DNA of 64,000 bases from Dermanyssus gallinae (Eukaryota; Arthropoda; Arachnida; Mesostigmata; Dermanyssidae), in the NCBI GenBank assembly GCA_003439945.1, contig QVRM01003971.1:62001-126000 (forward strand), read 5' to 3'. Shown one piece after another: positions 1 to 11,002 of the stretch. The notes under the pieces were generated by a model that did no database searches, was not told where the DNA came from, and worked only from the letters and a program-made list of their open reading frames with translations. The translations under genes were made by a program, and so were the position numbers. Positions within the stretch are counted from its first letter, which is position 1; the number at the start of each line of letters is the position of its first letter.

Positions 1-27
1 TTTTTCACTGGCCAGTCCTCGAGCCCG

Positions 28-760
28 TTGCAGACCTTTTTTGTTTGCCTAGAGGACATACATTTGTCACGATGGATAAGATCTTACGCGCGCGCGAGAG
101 GATTGCGCCCGGGCAGGCACCCTATCCTGATGGCGTGCCTTCTGGCAAGACAGCATCCGGAGGAGTGGCCGGGCATGGCCACTCGACTGTTAAAAAATGG
201 AAAGTACCCGCGCAATGAGAGCGAGCGCACTTCGCACTCATTCCAAAGCCGGGCTCTCCGTCCTTTAGACCAATTTGTGTCAAAAAAAGTGATGAAAGCC
301 GTTGACTGCAAATCGTGTTATCACGTGCCTGTTGCTACGCTCTGGCCCCTTCCACTCTGCATTTCTCATCGCTCCGGTCTTGAAGAAGTCCGGGTCGTTC
401 GCTTCCCATTTTCCAATGCAGTCGTTGAAGGCTGTAGTGCGAGGGAGGTTTCACCGGCGCCTTAGGTCTTCTATGAAAAGTGGACAGTCTGTTAATAGGA
501 TGACGAGGCGGTAACGCGTTGGCGTATGGAATCTCAGAGTCCACTTTAGAAAAGCTGCTTTTATCTAATTTAGTTGGTCGAGGTTTTTGGGAGTCAGGTG
601 CGCCCATAATAAGTTCACTTCATATGAAGCCACGGGGGCGATCTTCGGGTCGAAGAGGCGAATGGCTGTCGCGAAGGACAGGCGGTGCGGGGTTCTGATG
701 GAAGATGTTGCTATTAGGGCTTTCCTGCATCTCTCCATAACGTGCAACGAGAACCCTATC
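28..760 (-). pseudogene. LINE-A reverse transcriptase, 3' fragment (thumb and C-terminus)
   Basis: Read on the minus strand, about 735-565 encodes an RT thumb segment beginning MERCRKALIATSSI and ending LLWAHLTPKNLDQLN. It matches the thumb of the better-preserved copies at 10.4 kb and 28.7-29.8 kb. After a frameshift, about 420-360 reads KWEANDPDFFKTGAMRNAEW, and 345-296 reads NRHVITRFAVNGFHH, the segment just before the terminal zinc motif in this family. The Cys/His motif itself is not recognisable here. There is no catalytic palm region. At about 760 the homology switches abruptly to an R1-like element on the same strand, so this is a truncated copy joined to other repeat DNA. No function is expected. 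The family match is clear; exact ends are uncertain. Confidence 0.8.
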
Positions 761-764
761 TTCC

Positions 765-1575
765 TCTATCAGGATCTAGGTCGTGTAAAAGGCGAGTTTA
801 CCTCCCGGGCGGTACAGCCAGTCTTTGGTGTTGGGGATTATTACTCGGAGACTGGAGCCTGGGGCATTCTCTTGTAAGCCACCTTACTCTTCCTGCCAGA
901 GGTCAATTGCATGCCGACGCTCCTCGTCCTTCTTGCGCTGGGGGTTACCCCATAAGCGGCGGCCCTCGGCTGCTTCAGATCCCAGGGTATCGTTGCAGTA
1001 AGGACGAGGGCTGCCGCTGCGCTTACCGTCCGGTACGCCGCAATTACCGTGAGGGCTCCGATCCGCTGGGCCCGACGCAGGCGGGTTCTGTTAGCGGCGA
1101 ACTTTAGGGTGTCGAATGGCCAGGCCGGAGCTCCGTACAGGGTAGCTGACTGGACCGCGGACATGATAATGCACCGTTTGGATTGTTGTGGCCATAATTA
1201 TTAGGCATGGGCCATGTAAAGTTGTTTGCTGTCTTGATTGTCTTCCACGTCGCCCGCCGCACCTGTTCGGTGCCGCGGAGTTTCGCCTGTTCAGTTCCGC
1301 GGAGACCTCTGTCTAGAGTGACCCCGAGGTACCTCACTTTATCAACGAGCGCAATATCCAGGTCTTCTGGGCAGAAGTAAAGGGCCAGGACAATTCTTTC
1401 TTTACCAGGAGTATAGCCTCGCTCTTAGTGGGGGCGAGGGCGAGTCTCGCCGCTTGCATCTGAGTGGGCGACGTCGTCAAGTGCTTTGTTCGCACGGCTC
1501 TGCAGCAGGTCCGGTGTCCGGGCCTGGAAGATAGATACGTCTGATACCAGAAGTCCGTCCATGTCCATAACAGCG
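765..1575 (-). pseudogene. R1-like non-LTR reverse transcriptase fragment
   Basis: Several minus-strand frames join into one R1-type RT region: about 1560-1440 reads ALDDVA and related residues following the YADD region, 1350-1300 reads VDKVRYLGVTLDRGL, and 1164-1000 reads SAVQSATLYGAPAWP followed by AAYRTVSAAAALVLT and IPWDL. Near 800 it reads NTKDWLYRPGGKLAFY, matching the R1 stretch before the C-terminal zinc finger. R1-clade elements encode an APE endonuclease and RT; only palm-end, thumb and connection parts are seen. Stops and frameshifts interrupt it throughout. It abuts the LINE-A fragment at about 760 on the same strand, giving a chimeric-looking unit. Confidence 0.8.
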
Positions 1576-1631
1576 AGCTAATTTACCGCAAAACGCAGGT
1601 CCTGCCTGAACGCGGTCAGTTCAAGGCCTAC

Positions 1632-1826
1632 ATGATGCGGATTAAAAAAGCAAACAGTGACATCTGTGTGACGTGCGGCTCTGATGAGCGGGACGACGTA
1701 AGGTACACCCGGGGGGGGGGGCAGGGGGACGATCAGCTGGGCCCTAGAGTCTCGATGCACCCACTCAGGCCGCTTAAACTTACCACTGCTCTTGCCTATC
1801 TGGACAAACCACACGGTGGTGCGTAA
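1632..1826 (+). pseudogene. possible R1-like C-terminal zinc-finger remnant
   Basis: The plus strand reads SDICVTCGSDERDDVRYT, which resembles the C-x2-C opening of the terminal zinc finger in R1-like RTs (compare DDFCVMCGSGELDEYI at 3.1 kb). The reading frame then crosses a G10 tract at 1711-1720 and continues with RVSMHPLRPLKLTTALAYLD, which fits the family tail only loosely. The upstream 1500-1640 shows nothing of the same element on this strand, so it would be a very short 3' fragment facing the R1-like piece at 0.77-1.58 kb. Low to moderate confidence. Confidence 0.4.
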
Positions 1827-1832
1827 AAACAC

Positions 1833-2685
1833 GGGGGAGGAAAGCAGAAAATATTTTTACGGCGGGCCACGCTAGCTGCTCGTGACGTCTGACTCAATCA
1901 TTCCCAAACGTCCTCGAGCAGAAAACATCTATGGAGTTAGTGAAAACATTCTCAAACGTTATCAAACCGTGGGCGAGAAATTGGTAACAGCTGAGGTTCC
2001 TTGCAAGGCGGCGAACGGAGGCTGGTTTTCCACGTTATTTGTAGGAAAAAGAACGATCGGAGAAACCAGACTTACGCGAGACCGTCTAACCGTGGGGTCG
2101 CCAACGTGTCGGGCGATTAAGTGGAAGGATCTCTTAAGCTGTATGAGATGCCAGGATTGGTCTACATAAAACTGAGTAGAAGAGAAAAAAGAGAGAAACC
2201 GTGCAAATGCATACGACGAGGCCTCCTACCACGGCTAGGGACTCTGCTGAAGAAGCAAAGTTAACGCTAAGAGCAGATCAGGGAAGCCGCCACACTATAA
2301 AAATGTTTTGAGGTCAACTTTAACAGACACATGGCCTAACATAATTTCCTAGGGGCCGCAGTAGACAGGCCCAAATATATACCTGCTATCAGGTCTCGAC
2401 GATCTCCTGGCAACAACAGCGTTCAAAGATTTATGTAGGGCAGGTGAGAGAGAACTGTCAATTAGGTATACTAAACGCCAGAAGGGAAAAACCACACCCC
2501 GTGGAGCCACAGAGGGGGTCCACGGGTGCGGTTTTCTGTAGCTGTTATTTTGTCCAAACAGAAGGCACGATGATTTTAAACACTACCATCGACTCACAGT
2601 CAGATGCGTACGGGAGACATATTTGTAAAACTTTATTAAAAGGATGCCGCACCTGCGCGTTAAGAAAGCTGGTACACCACCTAAA
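1833..2685. other. no recognised gene
   Basis: An open frame of 95 codons at 1882-2169 (plus) has no motif I recognise and is within the range expected by chance. I see no transposon protein, tRNA box or tandem repeat in this interval. Confidence 0.5.
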
Positions 2686-2804
2686 GTGGACAATCACTGA
2701 CGACTAGTATAAGTCGTCCTGGATTGTCCACGAACGACTTATACTTGTCGTCTAGTATAAGTCGAGCTAGCTGACATAAAGTCTTGACCTTTCCATGTCA
2801 GCTA
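2686..2804. repeat. cluster of four perfect inverted repeats
   Basis: Within 119 bp there are four perfect stems. GTGGACAATC at 2686-2695 pairs with 2722-2731. GACGACT at 2699-2705 pairs with 2712-2718 inside the first. CGACTTATAC at 2735-2744 pairs with 2755-2764. TAGCTGACAT at 2768-2777 pairs with 2795-2804. The sequence CTAGTATAAGTCG also recurs directly (about 2704-2716 and 2752-2764). This could be the end of an unrecognised DNA transposon or a structured RNA; there is no coding evidence. Confidence 0.75.
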
Positions 2805-3092
2805 TATAATCTATTGCAAGTGCTAATAAACCTAATGTATAATGACGTTTTCTGTATTAACACTACATCTTATGTATAACAAGATGGTAGAGAACGTCCT
2901 TGCCCACCGCCTTAATGAGCAGATCAAAGCCAAAATAGCGCTATTGGAGGTCCAGTATGGATCCCTGAAAATCCTTCCCACGGTTGAAACCCTAAAGAAG
3001 AAACTGCAACGGGCAGACAAAAAAACCACGAAGACCCTCAGAACTTTGTGTTCCTTATTATTATTATTATTATATAGAAGAGAATTTTCGCC

Positions 3093-3240
3093 CAATTTCG
3101 TCAGATGATTTCTGCGTAATGTGCGGCTCTGGCGAGCTTGACGAGTATATCATCTTGCATTTCGGGGCTCTCAGAGTTCGCGCGAAACGCCGGTTTTACG
3201 GCCGTAAGGGGCCTCTACTATCATGGAGATCGTAGGACCA
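3093..3240 (+). pseudogene. R1-like C-terminal zinc-finger fragment
   Basis: The plus strand reads SSDDFCVMCGSGELDEYI followed by ILHFGALRVRAKRRFYG. This is the C-terminal Cys/His finger of R1-like RTs (pattern C-x2-C, then H, then C), comparable to DTCVHCDLGIENNAAQ at 63.5 kb and DTCVVYKFGVADTVEH at 39.4 kb. The final cysteine is replaced. Stops follow from 3230. A TTA/TTATT run at 3055-3075 lies just upstream. Only the 3' tip of the element is recognisable. Confidence 0.6.
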
Positions 3241-4730
3241 CATTGACGGCGTAAATTACACACGTTACGCATGCAGGGCAGAGCTCTTGAAGGCGCAAGG
3301 GAGATAACCCAATATCTACCAAACGTAGTTTATAGTGTGTCTAAGAGTCCCACACTACCCAGACTAGCAAAAAAGATATTAAGGTTTAGGCAGAAGCGTC
3401 GATTACGTATGACAGACGTTTGGACTAAGCATGTCTGTTTTTAGTGTAGGCATGGATAAACACGAACTTCCTACCTTGTAAACAGGCTAAACACTATGTT
3501 GGCAATTCACAAGGCATTATTTTTATTAAGAACTTACAAAAGGGTCGATCAATTTCAGAAGCATACTCTTCTATAGTTCTGAGCCGTCTACACATAACGC
3601 ACCGACTCTCACCTCCACAATTGCCGTGGCAAAATCGCACAAATGAGGGTTCGAATTGCTATCCCATTGTTGCCCTATTGCCCCCTGATAGTTCATCGGC
3701 ATGCAGAACTCTCAATTTCCATAGCAATTCTACCACTGTTGCAGGTAATACCGTACGGTATTGTATCAATCATATTTAAGCAAACCGCTTAAAAAGTGAA
3801 GAAATTCTCGACGCGATTATCTGTCCATGTAAATTATAACCGAAGTTCTAGCTTGAACACTAGCATACGAGTAAGAGGCCGCAAAACCACCGTAAAAATT
3901 GACGCTGCAGTCTCATGTTGACTTCTGCCTCCCCGTAGTGTGATTTCGTTGCATAGATACAAGTGAAACCTCTTGGACATTATGAACCACCCGTATACTT
4001 ACACACGTATAGCACCGTACACGAGCACACCTCTATAAATACCACCTAGGTGAGTATCCGATCCTATTTTACAATCGGTGTTCGTTTCCGGGCCGTATCA
4101 TTCCCTGGATAGATCTCTATGATAACTCTGCACTTTACAAGTCCACTTGAGACGGCATCAAGCAACTACGCAGTCTACAAACGACACTATCGCAGCAAAG
4201 CCGCATGTGCAATGCGGAATGTCTCTAGGGAGGGGGGGGTCCACAACTGATCTCACCACCAACATATCTCTTTGGCACCCGGAAGTGTTTATACCTTAAG
4301 CTGGGATACTCGTCGTTCGGCATACTGTGTTTATGTGTGTAAATTTCGCTTTGGTAGACCGAACTCGTTTGCCTGCTGTGATCAGAACTAGGTACTTGCC
4401 ACATGCACCTAGAAGTGCTAGCAGCCAACGGAACTTATTGCCGGCAGTAACACTGGAGACGATCATATACCACATAGCGCGACGCAACAGAGTGTGCCAT
4501 TTGTATGCCATATCATAGCGGATTGAATTTACATTTGATTTGGGTGCCGAAGATCGAACGTCTAGCTAGCAGGAGAATACATGGCCCTAGGTTATATACG
4601 AAAGCACAACGATAACAATAATAGCGATAAGGATAAAAACGATAGCAAGGACAGCAACAGAGACGACGCGAATGAAAGACACTATCGACACGAAAAAGAA
4701 AGTATCGAATACTCCACGGTGTTTTATAAT
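3241..4730. other. no recognised gene
   Basis: I see no transposase, RT motif, tRNA box or tandem array in this stretch. Open frames at 4225-4518 on both strands overlap each other and lack recognisable motifs. Confidence 0.5.
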
Positions 4731-4890
4731 TTTATTTTAAAAAATAAAGAAAATATATAAAATATTATTTTTTTATTTTGAAATTTTGTTTTAATAAATT
4801 AAAACTATGAATTATAGTTTTAATTTAATTTTTTCAAAAGACAAATTTAATAAAAAAGAATCAGTGAATATCTTGTTTATCTTTACCGAA
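4731..4890. repeat. A+T-rich block with short hairpin
   Basis: This block is almost entirely A and T. It contains a perfect hairpin, AAAACTAT and ATAGTTTT around a GAATT loop, at about 4801-4822. A mitochondrial origin was considered but no mitochondrial gene could be named. Neighbouring sequence at 4900-5300 has no recognised gene. Confidence 0.5.
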
Positions 4891-5307
4891 TGCTTTATTT
4901 CCAGTGATCTAATATTTACTCCACTTCATGGTCCGTTATCTGCATACTGAAACGTGATTTGGTCAGTCCCGCGATAATACAATTCGTACTACAGCGAGAT
5001 ACGCTGCTTCACCACTATTCCCCTCCAGCCGCGCATTGTTTGTGGTTGTAGACATTCTCGCGGGTCGCCCTCATTCCCGCTGAAAAAATGTCGCGGTCTT
5101 CCCCTGGGCTGATTGCAGTGAGGTTCGTGCCGAAAACAATTGTGACGATAAACGCAGAATTGAAAGATTCGCATTAGGTATCCAGCTAAATCATTGAGCC
5201 AGCAAACTCTCACCCAAAATCGATTAGCAGACACAAAAGCTAGTCTCGCACTGGTAAAGCTTTATGTTAAGCAAACGCGGAGTTTACACATTTTGCCTTT
5301 CTTTGCT

Positions 5308-5308
<1 letters not shown>

Positions 5309-5362
<54 letters not shown>
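5309..5362. repeat. compound (CT)n-(AT)n microsatellite
   Basis: A CT repeat of about 11 units at 5309-5330 passes directly into an AT repeat of about 16 units at 5331-5362. No element end is recognised on either side. Confidence 0.95.
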
Positions 5363-5365
<3 letters not shown>

Positions 5366-5857
5366 AAAAGAAAATGAATTATGCAAGGTTATTACCAGCT
5401 TCCAAAACAAGAATAGTATAACAACAAAACATACACACGCAATGGCTGTACGTGCGGCTCCCTTGTACACTACACGTTAGAATCGATCTCAACGAAACGC
5501 TTCCCAGAACGTACTCGAGATGGTTGAGACCAGATTGCACTAACCAATAACCAAATATTTGATTATCGTACATCGCCTATCATACCCAGTCCAACTACAA
5601 CCTGAGGTCCATCAAAATGAATAATACAATTATCTCCATTTGTTGGAAAATTTAGAAATTTAACTCAATCAATTAATGTAAGGTATATTCGCGGAACTGC
5701 AGCTCCATATAAAACTCAAGTTCTTAATAAAGTAAATAAAATTAAAATTATATAAAAAATATCAAAATTAATTTCCGGAAAGTTGTCTTAAGCCTTTTGA
5801 ACGGGCCAATTTAATAGTACACTTGCCAGGTGTACAAAATGTCACACTTAGAGTCAT

Positions 5858-5883
5858 CGTTGGCCTAAGATGGGTCCTTCTAT

Positions 5884-5950
<67 letters not shown>

Positions 5951-5969
5951 CACTCATCTAAGGCCAACG
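5858..5969. repeat. long (TA)n tract between inverted-repeat arms
   Basis: About 30 TA units (5889-5949) lie between arms that are inverted copies: CGTTGGCCTAAGATG at 5858-5872 and CATCTAAGGCCAACG at 5955-5969, with one mismatch. Weaker pairing (GCTTTATATA against TATATAAGC) continues towards the centre. The whole unit can fold back on itself. Similar arrangements occur at 20.2 kb and 43.6 kb. Confidence 0.9.
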
Positions 5970-5989
5970 ACACACTTTAAACGCATAAC

Positions 5990-7075
5990 AGCAACTTAGA
6001 AAATGTTGTACAAAAAGGTGCATGCATGTGCACTCACTATAGAGAAAGGTGGATTCAAAGTGCACACCAAAACAACCGGCCAGTAACGGTCCCTTCTCTA
6101 TTTTTCAACTGCACTAAGAACTTCGACGCGTCTTAAACCTATATTATAAGTTCCAAAATTGTTAATAAATTCCACATCAGACGGCGATCCTTTTAGTTAC
6201 AAACGGTTGCAGTAGCTGCTTCTAGTATTTGCCTTTCACTGAATTTAGAAATATAAGTTTGTACTTGACGAGAATGAAGTAAGGTCGAAATGTCATGAAA
6301 TTATACTTCGATCGTGCATCCCATAAGGCAGTGTACCAAAAGTTTCCTACTAAAAATACAGAGAATCTACGACGTGCCTTCTTATAAAATTGAATGAGAC
6401 AAAAGTTTGGATACGACGATATCGGCCACTGAGTTTCTTCCAGCAAGTCTTTGCCTGAAGTCGGTCAAAATACAAACCGCCACCGAGCAGATTGCCTTGA
6501 AGCGATGATGTACGCATCTGAGAAAGAGTATGTTCCATGAAAAAGGTAGATAGATAAGCTTTATTATTCTCATGAGTTGGCTTACATTTGTCTAGAGGTT
6601 CACAGCTTCTCTGTAACTATATAAACTGTAGCAATAATTAATAGCAGTTATTGATTGAGTATATATTTTAAACAGACTAGTACAATTCTTAACGTAGTCT
6701 GTCAAAAGAATTGCATTACAAATACATTCGTTTTCATAAAAATAATTGCATAAATTGTTTGTAAAGAACAGCTATCTGCGCAATAGTAAGTAAGTTATAC
6801 AATGCCAAAATTGCAGCAACGCATTACACTCAACGAAACTAAAGCTAGCATGGATATAAACAGCTGCGTGCATACAACTCCTGAAGCGGATGCAAAAAAC
6901 TCCAGTGCCAAAAGCCTAACTAAGTAGAAGGATTCTGAACTACTAGCCACTGTAGTCGAAATCTACAGCAGCCGATAAGATAAGTCTCAAAATATCTATG
7001 ACACGACTTACGAAGTTATTCAAGGCTAATCTGTCTCACCCCCAGCAACTGAAGGCTAACGACATTCCGGCGGAG
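5990..7075. other. no recognised gene; possible 3' end of a minus-strand retroelement near 6.55 kb
   Basis: Minus-strand AATAAA (about 6559-6564) followed by a short TATC repeat near 6545-6555 resembles the end of a non-LTR element, but no coding homology was found upstream of it. Overlapping open frames of 62-74 codons at 6222-6573 have no recognised motif. Confidence 0.3.
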
Positions 7076-7079
7076 GTCA

Positions 7080-7740
7080 CTGGCTGAATGAAGAGGGCTG
7101 GTCTAACATTGGCATCATATTTGGAGCATCCTCCTAATCGGGCAAAGATGGTACTTTCTGTCGAAACTAACTCTTGATGGCCAGGACATCAAGCTCGTCT
7201 ATACCGTCTGCTATCTGGGAATGCAGCTGGAAAGAGGCTACGGAGCACACCCCATATAGCCTGGCAGCAGAAAAGGCCACTAAGGCTACTCGCCCAAGGT
7301 AGCCTGGATGACTCCAAACATTTAAGATACACAGAAATGAAGATGGCGCCATATTATGTCGGTAGTTGGACTTTATGGTTTTAATTGCAGCTCTGGTGTG
7401 GCCGTTAACCGGACTGTGTGCAGCCAGCAACAGAGCGGCGCTGCAAAGCCCAATGTATAGTTGCTTCGAGACTCACAATCCACACCTAACACGACGACTG
7501 CCTATGTCCTGGCTAGTACAGTCCCCTGAGACTTGAAAGCCATCCTTTAAACGACGCCGCTTGTGGGAAGACCTGGCAAAGAAAAGCGAATCCAAGGAAT
7601 AGACTCTTGGCATTTGGAAAGCCGAATGAGGCTCTATTCGGACAGAGTGCCCGGGGGCCGGGTGAAGACTCTGATTCTGGACACCAGGGTCTGGGTGAAC
7701 CGCCTAGGTGGCAAGCTGACATTCTACGTCATTTAGGCCC
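7080..7740 (+). pseudogene. R1-like non-LTR reverse transcriptase fragment
   Basis: Plus-strand frames read LTLDGQDIKLVYTVCYLGMQ and then LERGYGAHP at 7168-7245, the R1 segment that follows the catalytic palm. LAAEKATKAT, SILYGLQLW and ATERRCKAQ-like residues follow at 7255-7460. AYVLASTVP and DLKA lie at 7500-7545, LWEDLAKKSE at 7563-7600, and DTRVWVNRLGGKLTFYV at 7680-7735. This is the same order as the R1-like pieces at 0.8-1.6 kb and 63.2-63.6 kb. At least five frame changes or stops interrupt it. The catalytic YADD region and the terminal zinc finger are missing. Confidence 0.7.
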
Positions 7741-9110
7741 GTAGAAGGACACGGGCATTATTATAACCTGATGATAACCTGACGGTCCTGTGAAGCCCGG
7801 CATGGGCCTCCCAGCGTGCGGGACTACTTTGAGACTACGACGGCGCACTTAAATCGCTGACACTTTTATTATCAAATCGCGTGACAACTGGACTAATATT
7901 CCTCACACTAATCAGAATATCCAGCCAACAAAAAAGTTGCTTTATATATATATATATATATGTTTCTCGACGGTCCAGATGCCTACAATCCAGTATGTAG
8001 AGCGAGCCTTTAGGAGCTTCTTGAAGGGCTTGACGAGAAATTTATCGAAATACTGCCAAAAATCGGGACAGTCGTAAGGTACGTCTCCAAAGTGTGGCCG
8101 GGAAAATAAAAAGTAAGTTCTCTCAATCATTTCGTCTTTTCCAGCAGGTTAAAATAAGTCAACTTTCTCAGACCGTTCAGAGAGACACAAATAATCTACT
8201 ACTTATTTTCTCTGGCACAACTATTCTACTCTGATGCTGTCTGTATGTTTTAATTAAGCTTTATGTTTTGCTATTTAAGTATCCTGAATCGTATATACAT
8301 ATTCTTAATGAAATACAGGTAAGATTACTATAATCACTAGTCGTATTATCATTAGCATGTACGTCGCCAGTGTTATTTCAATCATGCATATGATCTTTTC
8401 TGCTGGTCTCATTTATTTCACACTTTTCGTGTAAAATACTACTATATCTACAGAAGAAATGTCTCAATTTTGCTAAGAACATACATGACATACGTCAATT
8501 TGTCATCTTGCTACACATTTGAGTTTAGGAATTGGCGCGCCAAATCTATTTCAATATACTGGCCGACATGATATCTATCACATACAGCCTTACAGTGCTT
8601 ACAAACACAATTTACGTCCGGTTCGTGAAATCCCTGTGTCTCGCAAACAACATAATGAAACCCATGAGCCGCAAACCTATATGATAAAATGTCTATTTGG
8701 CTTATTACAATGTTTCTGTTTGGTGTTAGTCATGCCTGGAGTTGTGAACAATATCGAGTCGACGTTCTTGAGCTTCAACAACAACAACAACAACAACAAC
8801 AGCAGGGTAGTAAAACAGGCTGGCAATGCCGTGCATGTGGTGGACGTAGAGCACTACGCCTCCTTGTAGAGATTTTCCCATTCTCGGTCGCTGGTGGTCG
8901 CAGTCGTAGGGCAATTCAGTAAAATGTTTGCATCAAATTACACAATTTCACGTGTAGTACCGTTATTTGCTGCTGTCCGGGACAAATAGACTACAAGATA
9001 GTGCAACGAGCTCGTCAAATATTTCACCAGAAGATAAGTCCTGCAAGCTTTGAAGGGGCTGTGCTTTAATAAGGCCTAAGTTGATTATCTCGAGGGCGCT
9101 TTCAACTGAG
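7741..9110. other. no recognised gene; short microsatellites
   Basis: The interval contains a (TA)n tract at 7944-7962 and a (CAA)n tract of about nine units at 8775-8804. A 62-codon minus-strand frame at 7942-8130 and plus-strand frames at 8519-8922 have no recognised domain; the runs of N or Q in the latter come only from the CAA repeat. Confidence 0.55.
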
Positions 9111-9119
9111 GAAAATGAC

Positions 9120-10335
9120 CTGCCTTCGGGGCAATTCCGGATGGGTCGAGGTACATAGGACGTGATCCACGTACTTCAGTCGGAAGTTGAACGCGTGTTG
9201 GCTGTGCCCGGGGGTCACTTGTTTGCCGTCTTTATCGATTGTGTCAAGGCCTTTGACAAAGCGCTCCGTCACCTACTAGTCGTTTCATTTCGACATGCTG
9301 GGGTGGATGGGTATTTCTGTTTTACGAGCGCTCCCCTTCTTTGCTGAAGACCGCCTTGAAGTAAACGTAAGAGGCAAGGACACTTTGCAGCTGAGTCAAA
9401 ACGTAGAGACCCTTCAAAAGGACCCTCTCAGTTATCTGGCATTCTCCTTGCTCATCGCAGACCTAGCCTGCCATGTGCGGGAGGAGTTTAGAAACGCCGT
9501 CGTTGTCATATATGCGGATAACATAGTAATGGCCCATCGGGACAGCGGTGCCATTCGTCGAATTGTCGTCAGCGTAAAAAATGACCTTCACCGTAAGAGC
9601 CTCTAAATAAATTCGCGTAAAACGAAAGCCATGAAGTTTCGCTGTGAGGGTCAATTGGCTGCAGCAGACGTAATACCCTGTTGTGGTCAATCGCTAAAGT
9701 TTGTCAACTACTTCCCGTATTTGGGTCTGAGACTACACTATACGGGAACGACCTTTACTATCGGTAACAGGTGTCGGGCAGCTATTTCCTCTAATCACAC
9801 ACAGGTGAGAGACCCTTGACGACTGTCTTTGAGTGCGGCCGTGCGTGATTTTGAGCTTAACATTGTGCCAGTGTTGAGCTACAGCCTTGGCAGGGTTTGG
9901 AGCCATCTTTCAGCGACAAATGTTGCGCAGCTAGAAATATGCTTCACAATATATATGAAGCGGGTTCTTCGCTTATTGTGGATAGCAAGAAGCCGCTTCG
10001 TGAATCTGTTAGCGGTTTGCTCGCCGGCAGTGGAAACAATCAGAATCAAGTTTAGGCCACCTATTATAGGACCACTTCAGTAATTTTTGTTGGAGTGGCA
10101 GGGAAAAGTGACCGGGGCCTCGGCAGAGGTAGCGCAGTTGGATGTGTACCTCGCTAGGGAGGTTTTTGATGGAATGGCATGCACTAGCCGGCACGTGTAC
10201 ACAAGGTACGTTGTGCATCGCTATTATCAGTTGGTATGTTCGACCCATGTATTTCACCAAACTAACTCGCAGATATGCGCTAAATACCACGCAACGAGCT
10301 GCCAGACGCATCGGCGGTCAATGCACTTTTTCGCC
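9120..10335 (+). pseudogene. LINE-A reverse transcriptase, copy 3
   Basis: This is a decayed RT in several plus-strand frames. FAVFIDCVKAFDKALR (9220-9270) corresponds to the first catalytic aspartate motif. Next come LSYLAFSLLIADLACHVREE (9431-9490) and VIYADNIVMAH (9507-9540), where the catalytic YADD has become YADN. KTKAMKFRCEGQL, FVNYFPYLGL and the thumb MKRVLRLLWIARSRFVNLL follow, aligning with 28669-29844. The end (10170-10310) carries GMACTSRHVYTRYVVH and VCSTHVFHQ, matching the pre-zinc segment of copy 1, then CAKYHATSC as a degenerate Cys/His motif. Several indels and stops are present. A second fragment of the same family begins at 10.43 kb. Confidence 0.85.
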
Positions 10336-10429
10336 CGGTGGGACGGTTGCTGGTGTGTTCAAATGTACATAATTAACTGTATTGTAATTATGGGCCATCT
10401 TGAAATACGATGTTGTTGCGAAATAAAAA

Positions 10430-10930
10430 GAAAGCCTTCTTTTTGGGACTAACACTGTCTTACAACGGGACAGGGTTCTCAAACCAAGTTATGGAAAAAT
10501 GCAAGATGGCTCTGATAGCAGCAACGTCTATTAAAAGCCCACAGCACCTATCTCTCGCGACAGCCATCCGCCTCTTCAACTTGAAAGTTGTTCCTCTCGC
10601 CACTTACGGAATTGACATAATATAAGCGCATCTGACCGTGAGAAACTTAGATCAACTGAATCAAGTACGGAAGATTTAAGACGGCGGAACTCGATCCGGA
10701 ATATTCTAACACCGGCGCAATGAAAAATGCGTGGAATATGTAGAAGAAAGCGGGCCTTACTAACAGAAATGTGATAACACGATACGCCGCGCGTAGTTTC
10801 CCCCGACCCTATCTAGACAGTCTGAGTATCATGATAAGTACGCCAACTGTGTTTGTAAGTACTGTGGAGTAGTCTGCACTATTTATCAAGCTGCAGAATG
10901 CCCCTTTGTGCAATGATGGAACGAATTAGC
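10430..10930 (+). pseudogene. LINE-A reverse transcriptase thumb and C-terminal zinc fragment, copy 4
   Basis: The plus strand reads FLGLTLSYNGTGFS, then MEKCKMALIAATSI and AIRLFNLKVVPLATYGIDI at 10437-10625. DPEYSNTGAMKNA (about 10690-10730) and TNRNVITRYAA (10760-10790) follow. The end reads CVCKYCGVVCTIYQAAEC (10849-10905), a Cys/His-rich end comparable to CKCARCLGHCDRYHAAAC in copy 1. It is closest to the minus-strand fragment at 0.03-0.76 kb. It starts about 100 bp after copy 3 ends and meets the minus-strand copy 2 tail-to-tail near 10.95 kb. Confidence 0.8.
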
Positions 10931-11002
10931 CCGCTTGCGAGGGCTTTTTATCCTAATATATACTCGTGCCACTTCGAGAGTTGTTATGTTGTTGATATAT
11001 TG

